From Lingula anatina (taxonomy: Eukaryota; Brachiopoda; Lingulata; Lingulida; Lingulidae): a stretch of 64,000 nucleotides of DNA. The translations under genes and the position numbers were made by a program. The DNA is taken from the NCBI RefSeq assembly GCF_001039355.2, contig NW_019773516.1, positions 30,256 through 94,255 of the forward strand, written 5' to 3'. The notes beneath the pieces are model-generated. The model had not been told where the DNA came from, ran no database searches, and saw only the letters and a list, made by a program, of their open reading frames with translations. Positions 13,501 through 26,600 of the stretch are shown piece after piece (position 1 is the first letter of the stretch; each line of letters opens with the position of its first letter).

Positions 13501-16500
13501 TAAGTTAAATTGCATTTAAGTTTCCCCCTAGAATAGGCATGTTATTTTCATCTTCGTCTGTTTATAATTTATTTTTACATTCCACTCGCGTTGGTTTAGT
13601 TGTAGACCACACTTAGTCATTTTGAGGTTATTGAACGTGACTTCAGTCACGTGTTGGAATGGAGTTTTCTGAACAGTTGCTACAAATAAATGTTCAAAGG
13701 TTTGCATGTAATTGTATATTAACCAGGACGAAATAAGAAAAAAGTAAAGCAAACAGGTGTTCATGCTGTGTTTGTGGGCTAGGTCCTGCTTAAAGATGAC
13801 ACCCTGCTTAAACATTTGTGTATCAATGTGGTTGGGTAGTATTATACAGTTAAACTGATGGGCAAAGAAAAGCAATTGATAAGAAAGACTGAGAAGGAAT
13901 CTCAATAACTTTTGATGAACAATGGATTTTAATTTGCTCAGTTCATTGATAAAAAGAATGTTTGAAAATTGAGAAACACAATATGCATGGACCTAGAATT
14001 CTTATTTAGTCATCTTTAAGTTCTAGAGGTCTGACAGAGTCTCAGTTATGAAAAAAAAAAACATAATTGATCATAAAGAAATATTCTTTATTAACTCCTA
14101 AATTCACAGAATCTTCCCCTGTTGAAAGCTGACAAATGTTTCCTTTGGCCTCACTGTCTGCATTGAGTTTAGTCAACAGACACGAGCTCTCTGAATGGCA
14201 GAAATGCCAGGATCCAGGCTGCATCCCACAATCTTCCTGCGGAACAAGGTTGATCTTGTTCTGCAAGAATTTTATCTTAATTCTACATCATCCTCGGCTG
14301 GTCTGACAATTACCTGGTTGGCTAACAGATGCTGTAGAAATCTGCCAACACAGATTTTTTTGTGCAGTCATTAGCCTCCCATCTTCCTTGGAATTTTATC
14401 TGAATCATTCATCTGCCGCAAATATGATAAATATTAAACTATCTGGCAGATTAGATAGTGTTGGCAAATATAGACTATTTTTCTGAACAAACAGAAGAGT
14501 CCTTTTGTATAATTATTCAAACGAAATGTGATTGTAAAATCAGTTCTTATAAAATTTTAATTGAATTCACCAAGAAAAAAAAAAAAAAAACAAGTCCCAT
14601 TTTCTGTTTGAAGGAAAGTCAGTGCCCAACTTCTCCAACATGTTTCGAAAATTAGGCTATATTTTCTTGTTAAAGGTAAATATAGGATTCCAGCTTGATC
14701 CCTCTCCCTCTCTCCAAGTAAAACCAGTGGCCTCTTCACACGGTAGTTGTTATTGAACAAGATTGCCAAAGTGTGCCCAGTGTTTACCTTCTGATTAACC
14801 ACTCAGACTGAATACCACAAGCATTATTTCATAGGCTATTTTTATCCCCGTTGGAGAATTTGGACTGCGTTCAAGCCAGGACTGTTTTGGATTGACTATC
14901 TTTCTGAATTACCTCATGAGACAACCTGATAACAGATTGATATTATTGTGTCCCATACTTAAAAATGTGAAGGTTATTAATTGAAAAATGAGACTTAGGT
15001 TATGCAAGTCAGGCTAATATTAGTGATAGTGGGCCAAAAGTAGCCCAGTCTAAAATAGACTGCAACATACTTTCACCTTAACATCTTTCCTCTATTTGAT
15101 TATATATATCCTATAAAAGATGAAAGGCATATTTCTTTTTTTTTTTTTTTTCCAAAAAGTGATGTTCCTGATTGTGGTGGTGAAATATCTTTTATTGCTC
15201 CAAAAAGAAAGATTTGAAGCAAGTTCAGAACTGCATGAACTTGAACTTGATATTGTGAAACTGATGTCATCAAATGATCAGATCACCCCTTTACTTGTCA
15301 CGTATGACAATTTAAAAGGATGTGTTAAAGCACCTGCTAGTAGCTTTTGTGTTGCAAAATAAAACTTAAAGATATTGATTTGTGTATTAAATATTTGGTA
15401 CTAATGACGTTAAAGATAGTATAAAGACCAACAATTGTTCAAAATTATTTTATCAGCATGATTGTGTTTATCCACTTTATTTTTATTTTAGGCCAAAAAG
15501 GAAATCTTTCAGTTGAAACAGCAGAGGCTTCAACTAGCTCAAGATGAATTTGAAAACTTAAATGATGCCCTGGCCCACTGGAAGGCCTCCAGGACAAGCT
15601 GTGAGTATCCAACAAATAACTCAGATTTGAAAAACATTAAAATTTCATAGTATTTTGAAATATGCTTACTAGTATTGTAATATGTTTAGAAATGTTTTTT
15701 ATTTTTATTTATTTTTTTTTTAAGAATATGGTTTCATCAAACAGACACATTTTGCTAGTGGTGTAGAAGAAGTTTATTTTCTCCCCATGTTTTCTCCTCT
15801 GTGCCCTTGGAATTTACACGCATGTCTGTTTTGAAGATTTATATAAAAAAGGGTGTTTACATCACCTGTCTGGAAGGATGGAATGTTCAGTGACAAAAGG
15901 TTAAATTCTAAAGATGGCCAAGAACTTGACTGGCAAAATGGAATTACAAATTATTTTTACAATTGCTGTTCTAGACCATATATTTCCTTTTTATCCACAC
16001 AAAGGGATGTCAAAAGTTATAGCTGTGAGGAGAAGGCAATTTTTTTTATAGTCTGCAATCTCTCAAGTCGTGAGTAAGCTATATTTATAATGTTGTTTAC
16101 TACTTCTGAGGCATATTTGTGGGAAGATGGTTGGGTAAACAGACATTTTATTTGCACCTTAATGTTTGCATGGTAGCACATTAAGAAAACAACTGGGTTA
16201 CATTAGGGCCGCGATTTCACATAGAAAGAGAAAGCTCAATAAAAGGTTGGCTGGGTGGTTGAAATAAATGAATGGAAGCAATCATGGGTTGAAAGTATAG
16301 TTAAAGTACAGACTTTTTATCCCAAAAGGACATTGTTCATGCCTTCTGAAGATAACTTGGAACACTTAATAATTTCAGGCATTCATCATTATTGATGAGC
16401 TTTTGTAAATAAATTAATGATTATTTTAAATCAAAGAAGTGCCAAAAAAACAGAAGACACATTTCAAACATGGTTAGGGGTTTTGCAAAGTGAAACCTGG

Positions 16501-19500
16501 GATTCATGTAAATATTTTTAAACCTAGGGTGAGAAATTGTCAGTGAGGCGAGAACTTTCTGACACCTTGGTCACAGGTTTGGTGTGTTATTATTTATCCC
16601 AGACACCTCTCACCTCTCCTCTCCTCTCTCTCTAAGCTTGCCTTACATTACATTACATGACCATCAAAGAGCAATAAACATCAGGAAGGTATGCTTTGAT
16701 CTCTGCCTGGAGATAGGACTTACAAATCTTTTCCACCAGATTCCTATGTGGAGGCGAAGGTTTTCCATTATGAGGTGTTCGGTTCTGCATTACATCTCGG
16801 TATTGCTGTGGAATGTATTGTCTTAATGTATGCTTTGATACTTATAGCCCAAAGATACAGGCACATGTGCTGTCTGTCTGTTTTTTGCAACAAGTAGGAG
16901 TTTGGATATTCAAGTTTTTGTTTTCATTTATTCAAGAACAGAAGCCATCATTTCATTTAGAGTTTATCCTCCACCTCTCCCCCAACCTACTCCTACCACC
17001 ACAGTAAAAACTAAAAGAAGTTTTTAAAAATATTTATATAAAGAATGACTTTGCTGTTGCATTATATGTTATGAGGTTAATCTGGTGAAGTTCTTAAGAA
17101 CATGTTTAAAGACTGAATATATTTTGTGTTTAGATGTGCCAATGAAATGACAATTCACCATTGATCTTTTCATGTTTAGGTCTTCTGGTTGAATATTTTA
17201 ATTTCTGTTTTAAAACAAAAGAGGTGTGAAGGTGTTTAGTTTGGTCTGTATTTGGCAAATATAATCCTTTTAATAGGGAAATTTTTTATGTGAATGTTTT
17301 CATATTTTGAGGTTAAAAAAAAAGTATTGGAACTGAAAGCAGACTTCTTGCTGTGTTGATAAGAAAGAGAAGCACATGTTGTTTATCACCCAACAATCAA
17401 ACATCATTTGTTGCTGTGAAACTGTTAGCCATTTCTTGTTTGGATTTCAAAATTCAAAACATTAATTAGTAGGTTTTGAACAACAAAAATAAAGTTTGGT
17501 TTTTCCCTCCCTAATTATCCTTATTAGTAAGTTTCCTTACAGAACTTTCACTGAGAAGTGTATTTCAACAGCGATGAAAATACACTGACATTATTAATAG
17601 TTTTATTAATTTTATATGATTGAAATATAAATTTCTATCTGTGAGTTAAGCAGAAATTGTCTGCCTTCATCACATAGAGTGATATTTAGTAGAAGTGAAG
17701 ATCTGTATCAGAGAGAGACCTCATCAAATTAACACCTTAAAACAAAAAAACTTTTTTGTAATCTAACATTCATGGTTGTTCCTTTGAAAAGATTACACAA
17801 TGTCTAAGGCAGCACCATTCAGGTGATTGCCCAGTACAGAGAGGGTACCCCATCTATTAAAAGTGTACTCATTGTCACATAAGCCAGACTTCATACCTGT
17901 GCTTGACCCATCCCATTGCATTCCACACTAATATATAGGCTGACATCTCCTGGGATGTCATCCCGCACTGGTAACAATTCCACCACAGACTTATCAAGGG
18001 AAAGGAATGAATGATGCATTTTTATTATTATCATTATTTTTATTTATGCCGGGTATTTTGACATTCAAAGAGCTTGGTCTCATTACTGTAAATGGGAAAT
18101 AGGGCTTTCATGAGTTTGCATTCCTGAGGAGATAGATTACCTTATGAAAGCAATTCTGGAATTCCTATCTCTGGTACATTTGAGTGTGTAATATTTTGAT
18201 GATGTAAATGCCAGTTGTCTTGTTATGCCTAATTGGAGACTGCTATTTGTTTATACTTCAGAGTTCATTATTAGAATGCAAAATAATAACGCCTAATCAT
18301 TCAGACAAAAAAAATGAGAAGAAATAAATGTGAGATGCAACAGAAATAATCCGAGAAAGATGAAGAAGGAAATGATAGAGATAAAGAGAGAGAAGTCAGT
18401 GAGAATAGAAAATTTGATGTTTGATGTTTGAAAATCTTAATTTCCTTTAGAAGTGTAAAGATGGGGCTTCTCTTTATGAAATCTCTTCTCCTCCCCCTCC
18501 CTCCATTCACCCCCTCCCCCCCCCCCCCCCCCCCGCCCCCATCCCCTCCATATTCTCTGCATCACTTTAACATGCTTGGCCTGATAACCATCGCTGTTTT
18601 ACCAGTGAACCATGACCTGTGACAGGCACCACTATGACCACGGTGAGAGCTCACACAATGATGGCAAAGATAGCAGCTATATTAAAAAGCTCTCTGGTTG
18701 TATTTTATATGAAACTGTAGTGGTTATTTCCTAGTTGGTATAAAAGTACTGTTATTCCATTTGGAAGTGTATTTGTATCATAAAAGAACACTATTGATTT
18801 TATTAGTATAAAGTAATACACACACTCACTATCTCTCTCTCTCTCTTTGAATGTGCTGTAGTCGAACATCTTTGGAAGTCAGAATTGACCACGAGCTAAC
18901 TTTGTTACATATCATGGACATTGTTTAATATAAGCCAACATCTAAGAAAAGAATGACAGTTAAAGGCACAATTACAGTGACTATTTATCTCTATTTGTAT
19001 TCCATTTGTAGTACCAATATTGTATAATCATAACTAATATTTACACATTATAAGGACAATAAAAGTCATTTTGACACACACTGTCTACCAAATGTCCAAG
19101 GCATGTTTTTACACACCCTGTTTACCTGAATTTGAATGGAATAAATTAAATAATTTTAAGTAATATATATACACTTTAAAAGGACAATGTAAATCATTAT
19201 CACAAGTCACAGTTGATATTTACTTTCATTCCATTTGTATAATATACCTAGATATTTTAAATTACTGCTAATATTTGCACAGGAAGATAAGAAAATATTT
19301 TAGAAATATTCCGCTGCATCCACTGTTACCAGTGACTCTGAGGCATTTTGACATTGCTTACATGTGAAAGCATTGTGCACATTAGTACAACATCATAAGG
19401 CATCAGCAGAAATTGCCATGTTCCGTGGTAATTGGGTTGATGACAACATGAGAAAATTGCTTTTTTTCACTACCACATGCCAGTTTTAAATAGAAGTCTC

Positions 19501-19744
19501 ATCTCTTGTGATAGAAACACATACCATACAAATGAGAAATTTACAGTTAATTCAAGACCATGTGTGTGACAGTGACAATAAGGATAGCATGGGAAGAAGG
19601 CCTTTTGATGTTAAATAGTGGGAATCATGACAGGTGTTTCTATTGTTGTAGGACATCTGCCTCCCACACACACACACACCTGTCAGGTAACAGCACTGGA
19701 CAGCACTGTGAGAGTCATGGAATATTTGGTTAATATGTAATTCA

Positions 19745-19811
<67 letters not shown>

Positions 19812-22800
19812 CCCCTTCCACTGCTCCCACTCCCTTGATCCCTACAAATATACCAGTCAGGCTGAAGAGTGCTGGACTATCAAATTTATAGTGAAATCAC
19901 TTGCACTTAGTTTTTGTTTTCTCTCTATCTCAAGCCCCCCCCCTTTTATATGCACTCTAATGTTTTCTACAGACACACCTGTAGGGTAATGGGCTGCTGG
20001 ACATCAGTGAATCACAATGGATTTGATGGATGTCTGCTTTATGCATTAAAGGTTCAGTCCCTGTTTGCATGGATGAAATATCATGGATATTGTCTACACG
20101 TGTATATAAAGTACGTATGTATAGAAAACTTTGGTTTTAACTTTCAGACAAAAGTTTGTTTACTTTCACCCAAGATAAATCAGTTGTATTGGAATTATAT
20201 AAAATACTCCAATTGCTTTATAACAAGGAAGAAGGGGCCAGTAATTTATGCCACAGATACTCTTTTTTAATGGAGTGTTACACATTTATCTGAAACTTAA
20301 ATTAACCAAATTGTGGTCGAAAGTTAAGGCCAAATTTCAGTATTAATTTCACTTGTGAAACTGGGCCCCAGTGAAGAAAATTTTTACACCAGTCTTACAG
20401 CACAGATCGACTAGACACCAAAATTCCCGCAGACAGCATTATAATTTCTTCATTTCCATACACATCTTTCTTCCAAGCAAACAAAACTCGGGAGTCATAT
20501 GACAGTAATGGAGTCATCAGAGAGATCAGATAAATGTTGACACAGGAAGCGTGTTGAATAGAGAGGGGCTTCAGTTTTCTGATTTATTCACCACAAATAT
20601 GTCTACTCAGGCTCAGTCGTTTCTTTACATGCTGACTTGGATTTCCAACAACTAGTTTACCTACAGTTTACACCTTGACATAACTTCTTTATATTTGAGT
20701 CTTAGGTGATTTTTCCCTTTTTTACTCATTTATTTTTAGGCTCCTGATTGATTATTCTTTTTTTTTTCCTTGGGCATATCAGATGACTAAAAGATAATGA
20801 TATTTATATATTTCATAATAATAAAAAATGTACTCTTTCTTTCTTTCTTTTTTAACTTAAAACTTTCAGAAATTTCCTCCCTGTTTTCTTAGTTTCCAAC
20901 TGTCTTTTATTTGGTTTATCACATCCCTGTTTCCCAGAATTGGCACTTTTGCAAACTTAAAACATTTAGCCTTATTTTTCAAGGAAAGGAAAGTGTGCAC
21001 AGTCTGTGTGCTAACTTAAAGCTACAAAGTGATTCAGTGCACATACTTTTCAAACAAGAAAATGTGAAATGTTGCCAAAAAGGGTACATTCCTTCAGTGG
21101 CACACTAAGTTAAAGTTATAAAAACAGCTTGTCTTTAACTCTAAGAATTTTCGGGGGCCTACATTACACAGAGCAGTGCCCGTATTACCCTCAACTTGAG
21201 GGTACCACGCGTACATGGTGGCCATAAGAAATGGGAATTTTGAACTTATTAGTACACTATGTTTACTGTGTTAAATGAATGCCATGCTACTACTCTGGAA
21301 ATTTAGTTCAGTTCATGCCTTTTATATTTTTAATCTAATTAACATGTGGTTTGGAGGCAGAATGTGAACAACAACAATTTTTCTGCACTAAATGATTCTG
21401 TAAAGGTATGAAAAGATTGCAATTGCCATGGGATTTCTTAAAGTAGCTTTCTTAGAATATAGGGAAGGAAAACATTGTTACTCAGATATATCTACCAGAT
21501 CAACTAAAGTGCATAATCTGCCCTCTGCTAATGTGACAATTATTTCTTTGATAACAAAATAAATGAATGAATTATTTTTCCCAAAGAGTGTTAAGAAATG
21601 AAAAAATCTTGAAAAAGTGTAATATTGTAACAAGTATGTCATTTGGAAATTTTGGGTAATGACCACATGCCAATATCTCACCTAAATGACCAAATCATGC
21701 TTGAAGTTACCAGCAACTGTTTTAACTTTCTTAGTCAAATGTAAGACTTCAGCAGTTTGCCAGGCAGGTTTTGCAACAGGCAGTGTAACATACGGCAGGG
21801 TTTATTTTGAAAATAGCTGGCTTGTATCTTACATGTAGCTGTTGGAGGTTGTGTGTTTTGCACCATAGGGGGTGTTTTGGATCTTGGAGAATTTTTGCGA
21901 GTTCCAGGGATTGCTTAGCAACCAGACTTCTGTACTTTTGTATTCATTAAAAACTTTGGATATTGTCAAACAAGTGTTGGTATGAAGTAAAGAAATCATT
22001 GATGATTTTTTTTAATCAAGAAAGGACAGTAAGGGGGAGGGGGTTGGGATGCTGACTGTTATAGTGTTATATATATGTGGATAAGACTGTAAGTTAAATG
22101 GTTAAAAAAAATAGTGATGGTTTAGGTGCAATCACTGTACTGGTATTTAGTAGGGTGGAAGCAAAGAACATTTTCTGTATGTCCAAGATTTGAACTAACT
22201 TTTGCCATTTATATTGAATCAAGAGTAGGAAGGATTTTGTGAAGAGAGATAGAGAAAAAATAGAACAAAAGGTTTTTATTCTCTAAAAGCCAAAAGTCGG
22301 TGCATCATCAAAGAAAAATGCTTGGTTCTCACTGGAACATCAAGAACACACGAACACACGTGGATCTGTTTCCAAGTTTACTCGTTTGAAAAACAAAAAG
22401 CATTCACCAGTCGGTAACATCCACAAACACATTCCTGCTGCACAGTGGGGTGGCTGAAAAAGTTCTGTAGGAAAAAAATCCTCTCCTTCACAATTGGGTC
22501 CAGGTGAGGTTCAAAACCCAATGAAATGGAAGTCGCATGGCATGAGTGAAGTTTCCCTCACACTATTATACAGTGTAGCTGGTGGTTCTTGTTTAGCATA
22601 AAAAATTGGAAGTCTGTCACATTTCAGGCCAAGTCTCTTTGTGTTTAAACCTGCTGCTCACTGATAGTTGTTTTGTTAGAAACTTTGAATATTTCAAATC
22701 CAATTATCTCAAGTGCATTCCAATTATTAAATTCTTTTTTAAGACATTTTTTTCAGCCTGAAAGAATAAAAAATTGTCAATTTTTGAATGAATTTTGAAC

Positions 22801-23601
22801 AAGGTGTTTATTTCTTCCAGTGAACTCCAACTCCAGTGTCGGCAGCACCAAGCATGATCCGGACCTACTGCGAGCAGATGTGGCCTTGGCAAAAAACAGA
22901 GTGGCACGCCTTAAGCGTGAGCTTGAACAGATACGAACAGAGATGCAGTACAAGGAACAGGGTGTGGAAACCTTGCAGCAGTAAGTGGCTCCACCTGCCA
23001 GAAAAAAAATATATGCAAAGGCTCGGCTCATTCAGGACTCCCTAAAACGGAAAATATGCTGATTTTTCTAAGGCCTTTTGGACTCGTTCAAAGCCATCAT
23101 TCAAAAAAAAATTTTTTTTGTCATAAACTGTTGTGGAAGCTCATCACTGGTATGTGCTTTTGAAAAAGATATTTTTAAACTTTACTCCAACCAGTAGTCT
23201 GAAATGACCCTATCTGGAAAGAGAGCAATTTGATTTTCCATGTTATTTGAGCCAGGCTGTATAAAATTCAGTCGATCCAAGTACAGGGCTAACACCAAAT
23301 GTTAGGCAGCATGTTTCAGATATTTGAGCTGGAGTCAATTGAGGAGAGTTCCTATTGAACTAAAGGAAAAGTCAGATAATCCCCCTATTGAAAGTTGTGT
23401 AATTTGTTTGCTGTCTGTGCCCTGGTATTCGTTCTGTCCACACAAACACACTCACAAACATGGGCCATTAAGGTGCTAAATAAGCTGAGGCATGTGCCTC
23501 TGTCAGGAAATTGGCTGCAGTTTTGCATGCTAGGATTTTTGTTTTAAGGTTTTAACTGAGGTCGTAATGTTGTGGTGGTGTTTTGTGTGTGTGCGCATGC
23601 A

Positions 23602-23633
<32 letters not shown>

Positions 23634-26600
23634 CATACAAGGGGGGGTTCAGGATGACAATGTTTTGCTTAGATTTAAACTAGGGCGGAGATCAGAATTT
23701 ACAGCATTTTTGCAGGCAATGTTATTGTTTTTCCCTAGTCCAAAAACAGAGGGGGATTAAAGCTTAACTGCATTTTTGCATGCCAGGGCTTTGTTGCTAT
23801 CCCAGCCTGTAATGGAGAAATAAGACTTCTGTGGCCTTCATAGACAGTGTCAGAGGCATGTTAATTGGTGAATGTGACTCAGAGAATGAATTTTGAAAAC
23901 TTCATGTTGATCAGACAGGTGAAGGGGTTTGTGAAAGAAAAATGAGAGGAAGGGAGAGGGGCAATAATTACAATTTGTGTGCAAAACCTTTGTTTTCGTT
24001 TTATCCAGCTGGTAAAGTTTCTTTTGAAAATTAATTGTCTTGGTTAGGCACAATTTAGACTGAAATAATTGAGAAGGTCAGCTCCATTGGGTTTTGTATG
24101 CCATATATTTTGAAAGAAAAATTGGAATTGGTGGGATCAGAGCCTGGATCAGATTGTTTATTGGGGCCTCGCATATTTCTTGTTTCAGACGGACTTTTTT
24201 TGTTTTTTTTAGATTTCCCAAAACCAGTGATGAACTAGAGCAGACTAAATTATTAGCAGTCCAGGTTCATATTTTATATCATTTGTGAAGGATTGGTATT
24301 CATTATTTAAGTAATTATCATGCTGCATATTATATAATGAGGGCCATGTTGATGTCTTGCAGGGAAGTGGTTTGTTGACTAGATGTCACCTCGCCCTTTA
24401 TTTTTTGGAAATTTGTCCACTCTCCTGTTAAGTATAACTTTGTCAAACAAATTTACAAAAAAAGTGACTAAGATCTCTTTATAGATGCTCATCTATTTTG
24501 CTACAGCAATAGAGAATTGTTTTATTTCTTAATCCTAAAAAGAGAGACAGTCTACCATATTTCATGGGACAGGTAGAAAGGCCTCAGGAATTGAATTTTA
24601 CCTTGCAGCTTTTAACACATACAGTGATTCTAATACACACATACCATAGTGTCACTTTTGAAGTTGAAATTTCCTCTCCAAACAATAAAAGATAGAATCT
24701 GTGCCAGAACTCGAAGGCCAAAATATAATTTAGGTTAGTTCACAGTTATTATTTTGATAAAAATATTTTTAGCTACAGTTTGTCTGCAAGTAAAATCCTA
24801 CGGCAGCATTCTTCAGTGAGCCAGACTGTTTTTTATTCAACAGCCAGGCTTCTTAAATGTAAGCAGGAGACAGGGCATAAAATGTCAAATATACTCACAG
24901 CCCAGGAGGACTATTGTTTCAATACAGGAGTGACATTCTTTTGTTTAATTTATGGTTGATTGTGCAGGCGTTGCTGCAAACTTTGACTCTTGGTTGATGA
25001 GTTGGTGCCCAGGCTATCTGATATTTAGAAACTATTGGTTAGGGGTCACCAAGAGCATGTTACTCACTGCCTGCCATGGTGGTAGGATCTTTAAGTGCAA
25101 GGGGAAATGCAAGAGGTGAATTTTTTTTTCTTTGAGAATTTCATGATGTTTTTACATTTTGAACATATTTTTGGGGATTAAAAAATTTTAATTTTTTTTC
25201 CCTTTTAACAATTAAATTTAAAGAGAAAAAAATTTTAGTTACATTTTCTTTTAAAATATAGCTAAGGATCTAACACAGATTTCACATTCACTTTATGCCA
25301 ATCACTTAACTCTCATAAAGTGGAAATTATCTTACTCGGCTTGAGTGGGAGGAATGAAGTTTTAGTGAAGATATGTTAAGTGCCCTATGAATAAATTCCA
25401 TTGTTTCTTTTTAAAAGTAATTGACCTTGTCTTTTAATAGTAAGTTATGTCTTTATCAATAAGTGTTTGAAGTACATCTCAGTTGGAATCTTATTTTGCC
25501 TCAGTGTATAATGTGGATGGTAGGCCTATCTTTATAGTATGTGCTTTGTAAAACACTTAATATTTCTTAAAAGTATATATACGGAGTAAAAATAGGGAAA
25601 TCATTTGCAACTATAACCAAAAATATTATGTCTTAAAAAGATGAATAACAAAATAAAGATAAATCACAGATATTGTATAATTGGGATTACTGACAGCATA
25701 AAACTGACAAAGTCTTCTTTCAAATTGAAGATAGAAAGTAAGAGTATGTTTGCATGGATGTGAGAAGGGAATGTATATAACTGCCGTATCTGCTCTTGGT
25801 ACTTAAATACAAAGACTGTTTCATTCATAACTTAAGTTTGAGAATTTTTCAAATTTCAGAATCACAGAGAAGATGGCAGGGGAGGAGGGTCCGTATAACT
25901 ACAACATCTCCGAGGCCCAGGCCATCATGGAGGAGATTACTAAGATACAAAAGTCCCTGAATTCTGGGGAACGGGAGAGACACGAGTTGATGCAGGTATA
26001 TTTTGCAAGCTTTCAGTATATTTTTACCACAGTGTCCAGTAGGTTAGACCCAACTGCACTGTATGTCTTAACCAGCAGCTCTAGTCAGCCAAATGAAACT
26101 GAGGCTAGCTTTGGTCAGAGTGATTGAAAGACTCTATTTTTTTGCCTATATGCAATTCCTCATTAACTATTATTCATTTAATTTATTTAGCTTTTTACAC
26201 TCAAAAAACACGACAGAAATGTTGTAAAAAAAAAGTTACATACCTTTTTTTACATTCTATAAAATTTATGACTTTGACACATTTCAAGATGTAGTTGATT
26301 TTTATAATGGATGTTTTTCAGTCTCTTGCACGTCTGAAGGAAGATTTCTTACTGAGCAAACTGCAGAGTGAGTCCTCACCTTCAGTGTCCCTCCTTTCAC
26401 TGCAATATGAGAGACCAAGCACTGCCTCACAGACTGATGTTTCAGGGGAGGTGAGTAATGCCATCTATTTATAAATTTTCTGTTTAAAAATGGCATGTCT
26501 TGTACATTATTAATAAAATGATATATAAAAAGAAATATTTTTTTTCAAGCATTTTTTTTCTCCTTGTTTATGTACTACTTGAAAGTAAGGAAGAATATAT

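Noticed and set aside
13528-13905. 125-codon minus-strand open frame in a kibra intron
   Set aside because: Hydrophobic and Phe/Leu-rich composition typical of AT-rich random sequence; no motif and no splice support.
15120-15362. Coding-like plus-strand stretch ([20 protein letters not shown]) in a kibra intron
   Set aside because: No GT donor fits its end, and the flanking exons (13304-13398 and 15492-15600) already join into the uninterrupted family sequence.
21180-21215. Short palindrome TACCCTCAACTTGAGGGTA
   Set aside because: Only nine bases per arm, no flanking duplication and no promoter or gene context.
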